64,000 bases of DNA from Nitrosovibrio sp. Nv6. GTDB lineage: Bacteria > Pseudomonadota > Gammaproteobacteria > Burkholderiales > Nitrosomonadaceae. A model generated the notes under the pieces. The model made no database searches, had not been told where the DNA came from, and saw only the letters and a program-made list of their open reading frames with translations. Below are positions 17,233 to 25,847 of the stretch, in pieces. The stretch spans positions 1,054,001 to 1,118,000 of the forward strand of contig NZ_FODX01000001.1 in assembly GCF_900110495.1 (NCBI RefSeq), in the 5' to 3' direction. Every line of letters starts with the position of its first letter. Within the stretch, counting starts at the first letter, position 1. The translations under genes and the position numbers were made by a program.

Positions 17233-18782
17233 TAGATAGTCGCGCCCTTCTCAAACACAAAATCCGTAGCCTGCCAGCGCACGTTAGAATCCCTGCTTGA
17301 TAGCTGAAGATGCAAACTTCCGGCAAAGCCTATGCCTGAGACAGATTGCCAATCCTTCTGAATGGAGAGAGAGCCGCCCCATATCCCCGTATCCCACAGG
17401 TCCGTATCCCACACCGCGCCACCTGAAGCGGCCAGCGTCGGGACTCCGGTCGGGTCGGAAGTATCGAAATCGACATTCATTCCCATTAAAATACCGGGCG
17501 TTCCGGTTGCGGAAATGATGGGCCTTGCCATCGTCCAGCGTTTTAGCTGAGCGCGGCTGCCAAAATATGAGAAAGCAGGGATAACGCTGCCAGTAATGCT
17601 ATTCCCTGAATCATTGTATCCAGCCCATCCTTTCTTGACGGTTGAGGCGGTTCCGAAGTAGATTTCATCGTTGAATAGCTCCCAACAACTTGCTTCCCAT
17701 CCTGTGAATTTGCACCACTTGCCGCTGATGGTATTCATCACGTACTGATGGAACTCAGTAGTGGAAACCGGCACGTTCAAGAGGATCATGTTGCCGTTCG
17801 GGTACTGCTGAATCTGCCAGCCGAAATTTGAGCCGTATGACTCTACAGCGTCGGCCATGGCGTAAAGAATCTGATCGGTAATCGCTATCCGCTTGCTGAT
17901 CCGGTCGGACAGAAGAGCCTTGGACATCGGCATTACACCATCGCGGGTGACAATCAGCAGATCGCCGCCAAACTTCATGAAGCACCGCCGCCCGACAGGA
18001 GAGCCGATATTGAAAACACCCACTAGCGCAAAGGTGCTGGCGCTGGCCGGGTCAGTTCCCTGATATACCGCCACCTGACCCTTGGATGACACGAACACCG
18101 CGTGATCGTCCAACCCTTCCCCGGCATCCAGGCTCCAAGTCGCCATCGCCATGAGGTAGCCGCCATTGGTAAATAACGGCCCCACGTCAAACGAAGTAGC
18201 CGCCCCGCCGATTGAATCCGTAGCCAGATACCATGCTTTGGTTGAATTCCTTTCGACAAACCATATACGGCGCTTGAATACGTTTATATGGATCAGGCTC
18301 GTGGTGGTAACCCCGGTAATGGCTGGAGTTGATAAGTCATCAACAGCCGTCCAGGTCGTGCCGTCATAGGCCAGCGGCTTATCTATCCCGTTGACCATGT
18401 AAAGCCACTGAGCCCCCCCAGGGACGCCGAAATTTATATGCTGCCAGCGACCGGAGGTAATGCCAGCACTTACAACAGCAGCCCCTACAGGCCCCGCCGA
18501 ACTTACGTTATAAATGGCGGCATCGGTCGATCCAAACAACTGAGATGCGGTGGAACTGCTATAAGCTGCAAGCGTCTCAATCGTGCCTGTAATGCCGGTT
18601 ACGTGGTTCTCGCTACCCTTGCGGAGCATGACGTCCGTGGTGTTCGGAAACATGTTCTCCATCTGCACGGCGTCAGTCTCCGGCATGGCAGAGATAGCAT
18701 CTCGCGCGTTCCATCCTCCGACCGGCGCGGGTATTGACTTGACGTCAGCCACCGCCCGGCGCCCCATTCTCATCGGTTTCAC
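17232..18782 (-). CDS. Tail hub / packaged-DNA stabilisation protein (P22 gp10-like)
   Basis: 516 residues of mostly beta-rich sequence beginning with a PAPVGGWNARDAI motif common to podovirus tail-nozzle proteins, and with repeated blade-like elements (DHAVFVSSKGQVAVYQGTD, GGDLLIVTRDGVMPM) suggesting a beta-propeller. Its start overlaps the adaptor gene by four bases. It should close the portal after packaging. Confidence 0.75.
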   Translation of the reverse strand: MKPMRMGRRAVADVKSIPAPVGGWNARDAISAMPETDAVQMENMFPNTTDVMLRKGSENHVTGITGTIETLAAYSSSTASQLFGSTDAAIYNVSSAGPVGAAVVSAGITSGRWQHINFGVPGGAQWLYMVNGIDKPLAYDGTTWTAVDDLSTPAITGVTTTSLIHINVFKRRIWFVERNSTKAWYLATDSIGGAATSFDVGPLFTNGGYLMAMATWSLDAGEGLDDHAVFVSSKGQVAVYQGTDPASASTFALVGVFNIGSPVGRRCFMKFGGDLLIVTRDGVMPMSKALLSDRISKRIAITDQILYAMADAVESYGSNFGWQIQQYPNGNMILLNVPVSTTEFHQYVMNTISGKWCKFTGWEASCWELFNDEIYFGTASTVKKGWAGYNDSGNSITGSVIPAFSYFGSRAQLKRWTMARPIISATGTPGILMGMNVDFDTSDPTGVPTLAASGGAVWDTDLWDTGIWGGSLSIQKDWQSVSGIGFAGSLHLQLSSRDSNVRWQATDFVFEKGATI

Positions 18783-19678
18783 GAGCCGTAACCAGAATCC
18801 GGGATTGAGCCTGAGTTTATGAACATCGGCGCGTTACTGCTCGACAGGCTCAAAGTAGGCGCTGAATGATCCATCGCCATTTCCTTCTGCACCTGCATGT
18901 AATAGTCGCGGGAAAGGCTGGTCGTATCGAATCCCTTGATGTTGTAGAACTCGAACTTTGCCCCGCATATCATTGTTCTGTCGCGGAAGATGCACGTATC
19001 AGCATCATCCGAAAATTCTGTTTTAGCCGTGCCGTTCGAGCCTGTTACCCAGGCATTCGATACGTATTCAAAGCCAAGTTGTGATTCAGCGGCAGGAGGC
19101 CATATCTGCAAATAGCCGCCAAGAATCCGGTAGCGGATGCGCGGCCCGGTAGCGACGATCCCGCCCTTGAGGTACTGCCACTCTTGCGCGGACTTCGGCC
19201 CCATCAACTCCCAATGGTTGGTTTTGTCCCATTGGGTACGGTGCACCATGCGATCAAAGTCTGACGGCAGGCTGTATTTCGTCTGCGTGAAGGTGATAGA
19301 TACGCCCGATTCCGTGTCCGTTACCGGATTGCTCAGCGTGACCTGAGTAGACGAATCCACCGAGGAAACGTAAGTGTCGGCTGGTATATTCTCGCCCGTA
19401 GCCATGAACGTTAAAGCCGCAATCCCGGTAGTGGAGCTCAACCCGGTAATCACGGCTGAATCGGAAGTCATGTCGCCGGTCAGGCTGATAACTTCCGTGT
19501 CGAATCGATACTCCTTGGTCAGGCCTTCCCAATTCTCATTGGTGATAATGTCGCCGCCGACCTTGTTCATCAGCGCATAAAGTTGAATGATCTGCGGATC
19601 GGTTGACGACGCAACGGCATTGGGGCGGGAGATTCCCATCTCGCCGCAAGCGGCCTGAACAAGTTGCAGGAGTGTCAT
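18779..19678 (-). CDS. Head-tail connector / tail adaptor protein
   Basis: 299 residues. The helical N-terminus TLLQLVQAACGEMGI and PQIIQLYALMNKVGGDI, the inserted beta domain (Ig-like, VISLTGDMTSDSAVITGLSS) and the C-terminal helical region fit the podovirus adaptor that docks under the portal (P22 gp4 / T7 gp11 role). It is encoded next to the gp10-like hub protein. Confidence 0.7.
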   Translation of the reverse strand: MTLLQLVQAACGEMGISRPNAVASSTDPQIIQLYALMNKVGGDIITNENWEGLTKEYRFDTEVISLTGDMTSDSAVITGLSSTTGIAALTFMATGENIPADTYVSSVDSSTQVTLSNPVTDTESGVSITFTQTKYSLPSDFDRMVHRTQWDKTNHWELMGPKSAQEWQYLKGGIVATGPRIRYRILGGYLQIWPPAAESQLGFEYVSNAWVTGSNGTAKTEFSDDADTCIFRDRTMICGAKFEFYNIKGFDTTSLSRDYYMQVQKEMAMDHSAPTLSLSSSNAPMFINSGSIPDSGYGS

Positions 19679-20247
19679 TTTTTAGGCAGGGTGAGGGTTT
19701 TCTTCCCGTTATCCGGGTCAAGGCGCTCTTCCAGGGCTTGCAGACGTGCCGCCAGATCGCGGTTTTGTTGCTGCAATAACTCGTTTTCTCCTTTGATCGT
19801 CTCGAACTGCGCTGCGTACTTGCTCACCGCTTCGGTATCCTTCATCACATCTACAGAAGCTTTTGCCTTGGCAACCAATTCACGCGCGCCCAATCCAAGA
19901 TTTGATAGATGCGCATCGCTCACGCTGGCAAGCTGCTCAACTGTGTAAATGTGCTTGTGGTTAAGGTCTCGGATAACTGCTTCGTCCACTTCGCGCCATT
20001 GCTCCAAGGGGTAACCAGTGGCCTTGGACTGTTCCCCGGCAGCGTATGCCGCCCAATGGTTAGGCCAGCGCACCTTGTCGGTTTCCTGCACCTTCCGGCG
20101 CATTTCGGTACGGGCATCTCCCGGAAAGATGATCTCTACAAAATCTGACTCCTTGCCCTTGTCGCTGTATTTGTAAAAACGGACATAGGCTGATGCGTCA
20201 CTGCCATGAGACACGTGGCCGTTACGAACGGTCGGCTCTGCAAACAT
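19675..20247 (-). CDS. Virion-region protein with C-terminal coiled coil, function unknown
   Basis: 190 residues from the ATG at 20247, which has AAGGAG six bases upstream. The N-terminal half is mixed (SHGSDASAYVRFYKYSDKGK); the centre contains a helix-hairpin-helix-like stretch (LASVSDAHLSNLGLGARELV); the end is a coiled coil (ENELLQQQNRDLAARLQALE) with a basic tail. It lies between the coat-proximal protein and the adaptor. Confidence 0.65.
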   Translation of the reverse strand: MFAEPTVRNGHVSHGSDASAYVRFYKYSDKGKESDFVEIIFPGDARTEMRRKVQETDKVRWPNHWAAYAAGEQSKATGYPLEQWREVDEAVIRDLNHKHIYTVEQLASVSDAHLSNLGLGARELVAKAKASVDVMKDTEAVSKYAAQFETIKGENELLQQQNRDLAARLQALEERLDPDNGKKTLTLPKK

Positions 20248-20289
20248 AAACACTCCTTGAAGATAGGCCCCTCCGGAGAGGGGCGGTTA

Positions 20290-20787
20290 TTACAGCGTGC
20301 GGCCAACCTTCGGCCAGTTGAGAAAGCCTGCGGCGGTTGCAGCGGAGCCGCCATTGGCGGTATTCAGCACAATGCCGTCCATCACTTCTGCGCCAGCCGT
20401 GGCGTCATCATCCAATTGTCCGGCGGTTGCGGTCGTGTTGATCAGGGTATGTGCGGCAGCCGACGCGGAGACGCGAACCGTGCCAGGCCCGAAGATTTGC
20501 AGCCAGCCAAAGCCGGAAGCAGCGATAGCGGCACGAGCTACACCTGCCATCTTGCCGGCGCCGGTACCGGGTGCGGAGGTCGTGGTCGTTGCCATCACAG
20601 CGGTAAAGTCGCTGCTGTTGATCAACGCAACATAGCCATCCCCGGTAATGCCGGAGCCGCTGTCCTCGACGTAGATATAACCCTTCGAGCCGTCTGAAGT
20701 GGTGTTGAAACCCACTTGCCCAATATCGAATTCCGCGCCTTCTGCTTCGGTTCGGGCCTTCGTCGGGTCAATGCCAAAAATGTACAT
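20290..20787 (-). CDS. Probable head decoration or stabilisation protein
   Basis: 165 residues from the ATG at 20787 (MYIFGIDPTKARTEAEGAEF), with AAGGA just upstream. The composition is Gly/Ala/Thr-rich and beta-like, with pattern GKMAGVARAAIAASGFGWLQ. It directly follows the coat gene behind a terminator hairpin. No family was recognised; position suggests a capsid accessory protein. Confidence 0.65.
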   Translation of the reverse strand: MYIFGIDPTKARTEAEGAEFDIGQVGFNTTSDGSKGYIYVEDSGSGITGDGYVALINSSDFTAVMATTTTSAPGTGAGKMAGVARAAIAASGFGWLQIFGPGTVRVSASAAAHTLINTTATAGQLDDDATAGAEVMDGIVLNTANGGSAATAAGFLNWPKVGRTL

Positions 20788-20802
20788 ATTGAAATCCTTA
20801 TG

Positions 20803-20824
20803 AAAAAGCCCTCGTGAGAGGGCT
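20803..20824 (-). terminator. Hairpin terminator after the coat protein gene
   Basis: Stem 20807-20813 with 20818-20824 (7 perfect pairs, loop of four), followed on the minus strand by TTTT. It sits between coat and decoration genes and probably lowers downstream expression relative to coat. Confidence 0.75.
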
Positions 20825-20849
20825 GGAATTGTTCTGCTATCGAAAATGC

Positions 20850-21818
20850 TTAGTCCAGGAGTACCGCCTGAAGGAAGCCATTTGAAAGCGTCATGTTTCC
20901 CGCCACCGCGATCAACTTGACCGTCGCGTCTTGATTCACCGAGAAACGATCCGGATCCAGCGGAACCATGTTGCGATCCTTGTGAGGGCGCCAGAAGAGG
21001 TAATTGGTATTGATGAAGTACATGTGATCCGATGGCGCATTGCCACCATAACCACCATCGAACACCACATCCGCATCCATGAACTTGAGCGAGGAGAATC
21101 CCGCCTCGGCCATTTCGGTAGAGGTAATGCGCTGGATCGCTTGCAGAGATTCCCAATACAGCCGGAAATAGTTGTTATCCGCAATGATCAGATCAGGCCG
21201 ATCCGTGCCTCGAACCACTTGCAGCCACACGCGGTTCATGTAGCTTTGGATATTGGAAGCCGTAGCCGCCGCGCCGCCGTCCGTGGTGGCGTCATAGGAG
21301 GCGTTCTTCCAGAAGGTCCAGGTGCTGCGGTTGATCCCGCCGACGGTATTGGTCGGGGTATCCGCAATCAGGGCCTGGAGACCGCCTATTTGCTTCCCGC
21401 CGTCCGCCGTGCCGTCCGAGTACATATCCGCGCTGAGATTGTTCTGCATGGTGCGCTCGGCGTTCTTGATGCGGCTTTCAAGCAGGTCGATAACGCGCTC
21501 TGAACCGGAGTTTTGCAACTGCTCCAGACCGGAGATAGAGACCGCAACAGCGGCTTGTTTCCAGTCAAACTCGGCAGCGGTAAAGACATCGCTTGGAGAA
21601 ATATTGAGCGTTTCGTACCCGCTGTAGCGCTTGAACGTGCTGTTCTCGGTGTATTCGAGTTCCTGCACGATGGTGCGCCCGCCGTCTACCGGCTTGACGT
21701 TGCCGCGCTTTTTCAGGCGGTTCAGGAGTGCATTGTTTTCTGAAACATTATCAGCCAACTTGCCGCTGCGATTACGCAGGGTAGTGGTGATAATTTCCGA
21801 AAGATTCGGAGAAGCCAT
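20850..21818 (-). CDS. Major capsid (coat) protein
   Basis: 322 residues. The N-terminus MASPNLSEIITTTLRNRSG and the conserved core (VDGGRTIVQELEY, DADVVFDGGYGG, HMYFINTNYLFWR) match a group of podovirus coat proteins of HK97-like fold. It follows the scaffold gene and precedes a strong terminator hairpin, the usual arrangement for the most abundant virion protein. Confidence 0.85.
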   Translation of the reverse strand: MASPNLSEIITTTLRNRSGKLADNVSENNALLNRLKKRGNVKPVDGGRTIVQELEYTENSTFKRYSGYETLNISPSDVFTAAEFDWKQAAVAVSISGLEQLQNSGSERVIDLLESRIKNAERTMQNNLSADMYSDGTADGGKQIGGLQALIADTPTNTVGGINRSTWTFWKNASYDATTDGGAAATASNIQSYMNRVWLQVVRGTDRPDLIIADNNYFRLYWESLQAIQRITSTEMAEAGFSSLKFMDADVVFDGGYGGNAPSDHMYFINTNYLFWRPHKDRNMVPLDPDRFSVNQDATVKLIAVAGNMTLSNGFLQAVLLD

Positions 21819-21846
21819 GGTAAAGAGTCCTTATGAAGGGATTGAA

Positions 21847-22890
21847 TTAAAGACGACCGCCGGAGGCTTCCATCGCCGCCCGAATGTCATCACGAATACT
21901 TGCATTGGCTATCGGGACCGCCGCGCCTGAAGGCGTACCCTTGACGCTGACTGCCTTAGCCTTTGCCGTTTCCGCAACTTTTGCCTTATCCTGAATCCGC
22001 TTCGCCTCTTCGTCCTTCAGTAGCGTGGAGCGTATATCCGGCCTTGCCCAGACTGCTTTCTCGTAAGCATCCTCCAAAGTCTCCGCGTAACCCGCTTGCA
22101 ACAGTTTCGACATATCTTCACGAACCTGTTCAAAGTGAGGGCGATTCGGGCTGCTGGAGAAAGCCTCGATCTGCTGCTGTAGCTCGGCCTGTTCGGCTTG
22201 CTGTTTGCGCTGTGTTTCCTGCTGCTGGGTGAATTGCTGGTTTCTGATGTATTCCTCAAGCTGCTGGACACGCTGGAACGCATGTTGCAGGTTGGGGTCT
22301 AGTTGCTGCTGCTCCTGCCCGTTGAATTGGGCAAGATCGATACCGTAGTCCTGAGCCAACTTGGTGAACGCCTGCATTTTCTGTGCTGGCGCGCCGTGGC
22401 GCAGGGTATATTCCGCCTGGATCAGCGCATCAAACGCCTTATCAGGGGTGACTTGCAACTGAGCCAGATATGGCGACCACTTGTCGAATACCGGCTTTAT
22501 GGTCTCGGCGTACTTGGCGGACTCGGCATAGCGTTGTATGCCCTTGTTATAATCGGCTTCGCGCCGGAGTATTTCTTCCTGAACGGTCGGGTCGAGCGTA
22601 TCAAACGCCGCCTTTATTTCCGGTTTCCAGGATTGGGGGGCTTTTCTGGCGTTAGTATTGGCAGCCTGCTCAGGAATTGAGGCAGGGGCAGTAGGCACCC
22701 CTTCTGTTTCAACTTCTCCAGCCGCCTTTGCAAACCTTCCACCTTCGTCTCTTGTTCTTGAACTCGTTTCAGTCTCAAGTTGCGTTTCTTCATTCGTTAC
22801 CTCTTGCGATTCACTGCCAGCCGATAGAGCAGCCGCAATGTCATCGCGCAAACTGTCCTCGGTGGCGTTGTTGTCAACGTCCGCGTCCAT
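21847..22890 (-). CDS. Capsid scaffolding protein
   Basis: 347 residues, acidic N-terminus (MDADVDNNATEDSLRDDIAA), a long glutamine-rich coiled coil in the middle (QQQETQRKQQAEQAELQQQI) and a helical basic C-terminus. Its place directly before the coat gene and its composition are typical of scaffolding proteins. The C-terminal SIRDDIRAAMEA echoes the N-terminal SLRDDIAAAL. Confidence 0.8.
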   Translation of the reverse strand: MDADVDNNATEDSLRDDIAAALSAGSESQEVTNEETQLETETSSRTRDEGGRFAKAAGEVETEGVPTAPASIPEQAANTNARKAPQSWKPEIKAAFDTLDPTVQEEILRREADYNKGIQRYAESAKYAETIKPVFDKWSPYLAQLQVTPDKAFDALIQAEYTLRHGAPAQKMQAFTKLAQDYGIDLAQFNGQEQQQLDPNLQHAFQRVQQLEEYIRNQQFTQQQETQRKQQAEQAELQQQIEAFSSSPNRPHFEQVREDMSKLLQAGYAETLEDAYEKAVWARPDIRSTLLKDEEAKRIQDKAKVAETAKAKAVSVKGTPSGAAVPIANASIRDDIRAAMEASGGRL

Positions 22891-22945
22891 AAAAAACTCC
22901 GTCTTATTGCTGCGTGGGAAATTCCCCTTTCACAAGGGGCAGAAC

Positions 22946-23218
22946 TCAGTGACCGCGCACCGCTCTCAGAATGTCACTCTTGAGGCCCGGCACGTCCGGC
23001 ATTCTCTTGGGCTTAACGAACTCGTTCCCGATCTCTACCATGTTGTGTTGCTTCAGGTGAGCCCGGTGTTTCGATCTGCTGCCTATCTCTTCGCCGGTAA
23101 TGGTGGAGCGATAAGGCTTAATGTCCGGCATGATCATTAAGCGCGATGACTCAGGCGCAACATATTGATCTTTCGGGACCAGTTCGCCATTGATTTGAAT
23201 CCATGATTGTCGTGGCAT
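22946..23218 (-). CDS. Small phage protein between portal-side and scaffold genes
   Basis: 90 residues (MPRQSWIQINGELVPKDQYV). No membrane segment or recognised motif; it resembles short proteins located next to scaffolds in related phages. A hairpin (22925-22941 region) lies between it and the scaffold gene. Confidence 0.7.
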   Translation of the reverse strand: MPRQSWIQINGELVPKDQYVAPESSRLMIMPDIKPYRSTITGEEIGSRSKHRAHLKQHNMVEIGNEFVKPKRMPDVPGLKSDILRAVRGH

Positions 23219-24190
23219 CTATATCACCATCATTAATAACTCTTCGTCTTCATCAATCTGCTTCTGCCGTGCCTGCTGCTCCCACATGTGGAGCATTTGC
23301 TTGACTTGGAACGCCTCCTGCTGCAACGCCTCAAGATCGATTTCAGGCTGCTGGAACTGCTGAATGATCGCGGCGGCTTGTTCCTGAACCTCTACGGGTA
23401 TTTCAGGCTGGAATAATGCCGCATACGCCTCGTCAAGCTGCATCCTGAGCAGATGCTTTATCTCTTCGCGGTCATGGTCTACAAGCTCGCGTTGTCTGCG
23501 CTTCCTGCCGATTACGCCGACTCCGGCGAAATGGCCTCCTGCGCTCTGGTCGGAAGATTCGGATGCTCCGCTGACGGTTGACGTACCTGATGCGGCGCCG
23601 GATGTAGCGGCAATCGATGTGCCAACGCCGGATGCAGTTGATGTGCCAGATGCTGCGCCGACAGCAGAGCCAGCGGCAGAGGAACTGCCGACGCCTGATG
23701 CCGTAGAGGAGCCGCTAGCAGAGCCCGCCGAAGCAGACTCGGATGCGCCTACGCCTGATACTGTTGCCGATCCTGATGCCGTTCCAGCGCCAGAGTCGCT
23801 CGCGGAGGCAACCCCGCGCGTGTACTCGGGCAACCAGATGTAAGGAGTCTGAATATCCTCTTCATTCGTCCCGTAGCTCGTTCCTTGCCTGGTTGCGACC
23901 TTCCCGCCGATAAGGTCTGCAATCGTCGCATCGCTTGCCGTTCTGCCGTGGAGCAGGAATTTGATATTCGGTGCGAAAGACATGCCAAGGATAGGTGCCT
24001 CGCTGGCAAGCTCAAGTGCTTGCGCTGCTGTCACCCCCGATCCAGGGATAAATGCTATCTGGCTCCAACGACCCTTGAAAAAGCGGTTTGCGGTTAAATC
24101 AGAGCGGGAGCCTATGTATTGGCCGGTTGTTGAATCATAGGATGAGAAGATGGATACCCCTGCGGACTCTACAGCAGACGAACTTCCCAC
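23219..24190 (-). CDS. C-terminal part of a LamG-like virion protein with low-complexity linker (frame-broken)
   Basis: 323 residues from a GTG at 24190. The first 120 residues (VSIFSSYDSTTGQYIGSRSD, RWSQIAFIPGSGVTAAQALE) look like the second half of a concanavalin/LamG beta-sandwich. A roughly 90-residue Ser/Ala/Gly/Thr linker follows, with repeats of SGTSTASGVG type, and then an acidic glutamine-rich helical tail. The first half of the sandwich is in the preceding ORF in another frame, so the two are probably one gene split by a frameshift, whether mutational or programmed. Confidence 0.65.
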   Translation of the reverse strand: MGSSSAVESAGVSIFSSYDSTTGQYIGSRSDLTANRFFKGRWSQIAFIPGSGVTAAQALELASEAPILGMSFAPNIKFLLHGRTASDATIADLIGGKVATRQGTSYGTNEEDIQTPYIWLPEYTRGVASASDSGAGTASGSATVSGVGASESASAGSASGSSTASGVGSSSAAGSAVGAASGTSTASGVGTSIAATSGAASGTSTVSGASESSDQSAGGHFAGVGVIGRKRRQRELVDHDREEIKHLLRMQLDEAYAALFQPEIPVEVQEQAAAIIQQFQQPEIDLEALQQEAFQVKQMLHMWEQQARQKQIDEDEELLMMVI

Positions 24191-24483
24191 CTCTGCCTGG
24201 CCGGCGTAAAGATTGCCTGACCGTCTCGTGACGTATATCCAACTCCAGTAAGCCCTTCAACTTTTACGCCCACCCCCAAACCTGCGGCAGTGTTGTAAAC
24301 GTAAATGTTAGTGCTGCCGATTGCCCCGTAAGCGCCGGTAGAAATCAGATATTTAATATCTGCCGTGCTTTCTGGATATACAAGTGCCAGCCACGTCCAA
24401 TCTGCATTAGGGAGCGAAAAATCCGCATGATCCGGTACTTTGTGGTATCGAGTTGTATTACCCGATCCTAAGTCTATTGCCAT
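24169..24483 (-). CDS. N-terminal part of the LamG-like virion protein (upstream frame)
   Basis: 104 residues beginning MAIDLGSGNTTRYHKVPDHA, with WTWLALVYPESTADIKYLIS typical of the first strands of a concanavalin-A-like (LamG) domain. It ends inside the start of the next ORF. The continuing strands are found one base back in frame (-1), where the alternate frame is open from about 24250. It may be a decorated-capsid or host-binding lectin-like protein. Confidence 0.65.
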   Translation of the reverse strand: MAIDLGSGNTTRYHKVPDHADFSLPNADWTWLALVYPESTADIKYLISTGAYGAIGSTNIYVYNTAAGLGVGVKVEGLTGVGYTSRDGQAIFTPARQRWEVRLL

Positions 24484-24484
24484 G

Positions 24485-24967
24485 CTATAGAGTGGTGTAG
24501 GTCAGCGTAATTGCCCAAGCCAGCATGTCACCTAGCGCATTTGTGCCGGTGGTGGCGTTCTCCCGGCCAAGCCGAAGTGAAAAGTAATCGCCTGCAGCCG
24601 CGCTATCTACGTTCGTCAAGGCAAAACTTATCTCCTTCATCAGCCCGGCTGTAGCAGGAACTGTCGAATCGGCTGATTTGTCTAGAGTAGCGTAACTTTC
24701 GGTAAGAATATCCTCGCCAGCCGTTACCGCCATGACTTGCGAGCGGAGGGAAACAACTCCCGTGGTTGCGGAGAGCATAGAATATTGCCACTTGACTGTA
24801 AGCCCGGAGGCGTAATCATCTGGTAGCCGGAAAGACCAAGTGATTAACTCGTCCGTTGTGCCATCGAACGTTAGGTATGGGCGAGCGGCGACATAGCTCA
24901 TGCCGGGCGGACTCGTCACATCCTTTATGCCGCCAAGAATCGGGAGAAGTATTTGTGATGTAGCCAT
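24485..24967 (-). CDS. Virion protein, possibly head fibre or decoration
   Basis: 160 residues, beta-rich (MATSQILLPILGGIKDVTSP, FSLRLGRENATTGTNALGDM). It resembles small jelly-roll-like phage proteins encoded beside head fibres, but no family is certain. The stop is one base from the next start. Confidence 0.6.
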   Translation of the reverse strand: MATSQILLPILGGIKDVTSPPGMSYVAARPYLTFDGTTDELITWSFRLPDDYASGLTVKWQYSMLSATTGVVSLRSQVMAVTAGEDILTESYATLDKSADSTVPATAGLMKEISFALTNVDSAAAGDYFSLRLGRENATTGTNALGDMLAWAITLTYTTL

Positions 24968-24970
24968 GCG

Positions 24971-25411
24971 TTAACTCCCTAGCCGATTGCGGATTGAATT
25001 GCGTAACTGCTCTTCCGTTCTTAACGGGTAATCCGCTATCTGACCAATTCGGGTTTTCATATCCGCGAGAGAAGTAGACGCGTCCATTGCGTCAAGCATG
25101 GAATTTGTCTTGTTTGCGTGAGCGTTGAACTCATCGAGAACGATCAGCATGAAAGCGCGAAGGACGCCCTCCAAATTGGTTAGTTGCGAGGCTTCCGAAT
25201 CACGTCTGGCAACAAGCTCCGCTGCGTCAACCGCGTCCCTTGCGGCTTGATCCATCAGCGACACAGCATCTCCGGTGATTACCCAATACTTTGATGCGTA
25301 ACCCACTACAGCCGACAGGTCGGGATTGATGATCCAGTCGATAGCCGGGTAAGCGGGCTCGTGGACGCTGCGCAGGAATTCGCGCGTCGTGCGGTTAAGG
25401 GCGTTAGCCAC
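24971..25411 (-). CDS. Conserved phage structural-region protein
   Basis: 146 residues, mainly helical, with WIINPDLSAVVGYASKYWVI near the N-terminus and several helices after it. It lies between two probable decoration genes downstream of portal. No function was recognised. Confidence 0.6.
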   Translation of the reverse strand: MANALNRTTREFLRSVHEPAYPAIDWIINPDLSAVVGYASKYWVITGDAVSLMDQAARDAVDAAELVARRDSEASQLTNLEGVLRAFMLIVLDEFNAHANKTNSMLDAMDASTSLADMKTRIGQIADYPLRTEEQLRNSIRNRLGS

Positions 25412-25417
25412 GCTGGA

Positions 25418-25846
25418 CTAATCCTCTGTGATCGCGGTGGCGGTTGTCAGCTTAGGGGTGACGCCGCTGGAAACAGAAATATTGGGAGAAACAGTTCCGC
25501 TGTATAGCAGCTTCCCGGCACCGGCTGACGCCGTTCCCACGCCAAAATGGGTTATCGTGTTTGTGCCGCCAGTCGCCGCGGGGAATGCTATTTCAGCAGC
25601 GGGAGATACGCTATTCCCTGTTACCGTCCAGCCACTACCGGAGCGGGCCACAGCCACACGCGCATAACTCGTATATGTTGCCTCGCTGGTTGTCTGATCC
25701 CCGGCTTCGCCTGGGTCTGCTGTATGCAGGCTGACATACAGACTCGTCAGCGGGCTGGCCGCTGCGTTATCCGCTATATTCGCTATGGCGGTTGCCGTGA
25801 ATATCAGTTTCAGGAAATCGTTCTCGAATGTATTGCCTTTGCTCAT
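25418..25846 (-). CDS. Phage virion protein of the SLHTADPG family
   Basis: 142 residues from the ATG at 25846, two bases after the portal stop (an upstream ATG inside portal was rejected). The motif LYVSLHTADPGEAGDQTTSE, followed by YTSYARVAVARSGSGW, recurs in many phage tail- or head-associated proteins of unknown role. The remainder is beta-rich. Confidence 0.7.
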   Translation of the reverse strand: MSKGNTFENDFLKLIFTATAIANIADNAAASPLTSLYVSLHTADPGEAGDQTTSEATYTSYARVAVARSGSGWTVTGNSVSPAAEIAFPAATGGTNTITHFGVGTASAGAGKLLYSGTVSPNISVSSGVTPKLTTATAITED

Positions 25847-25847
25847 A

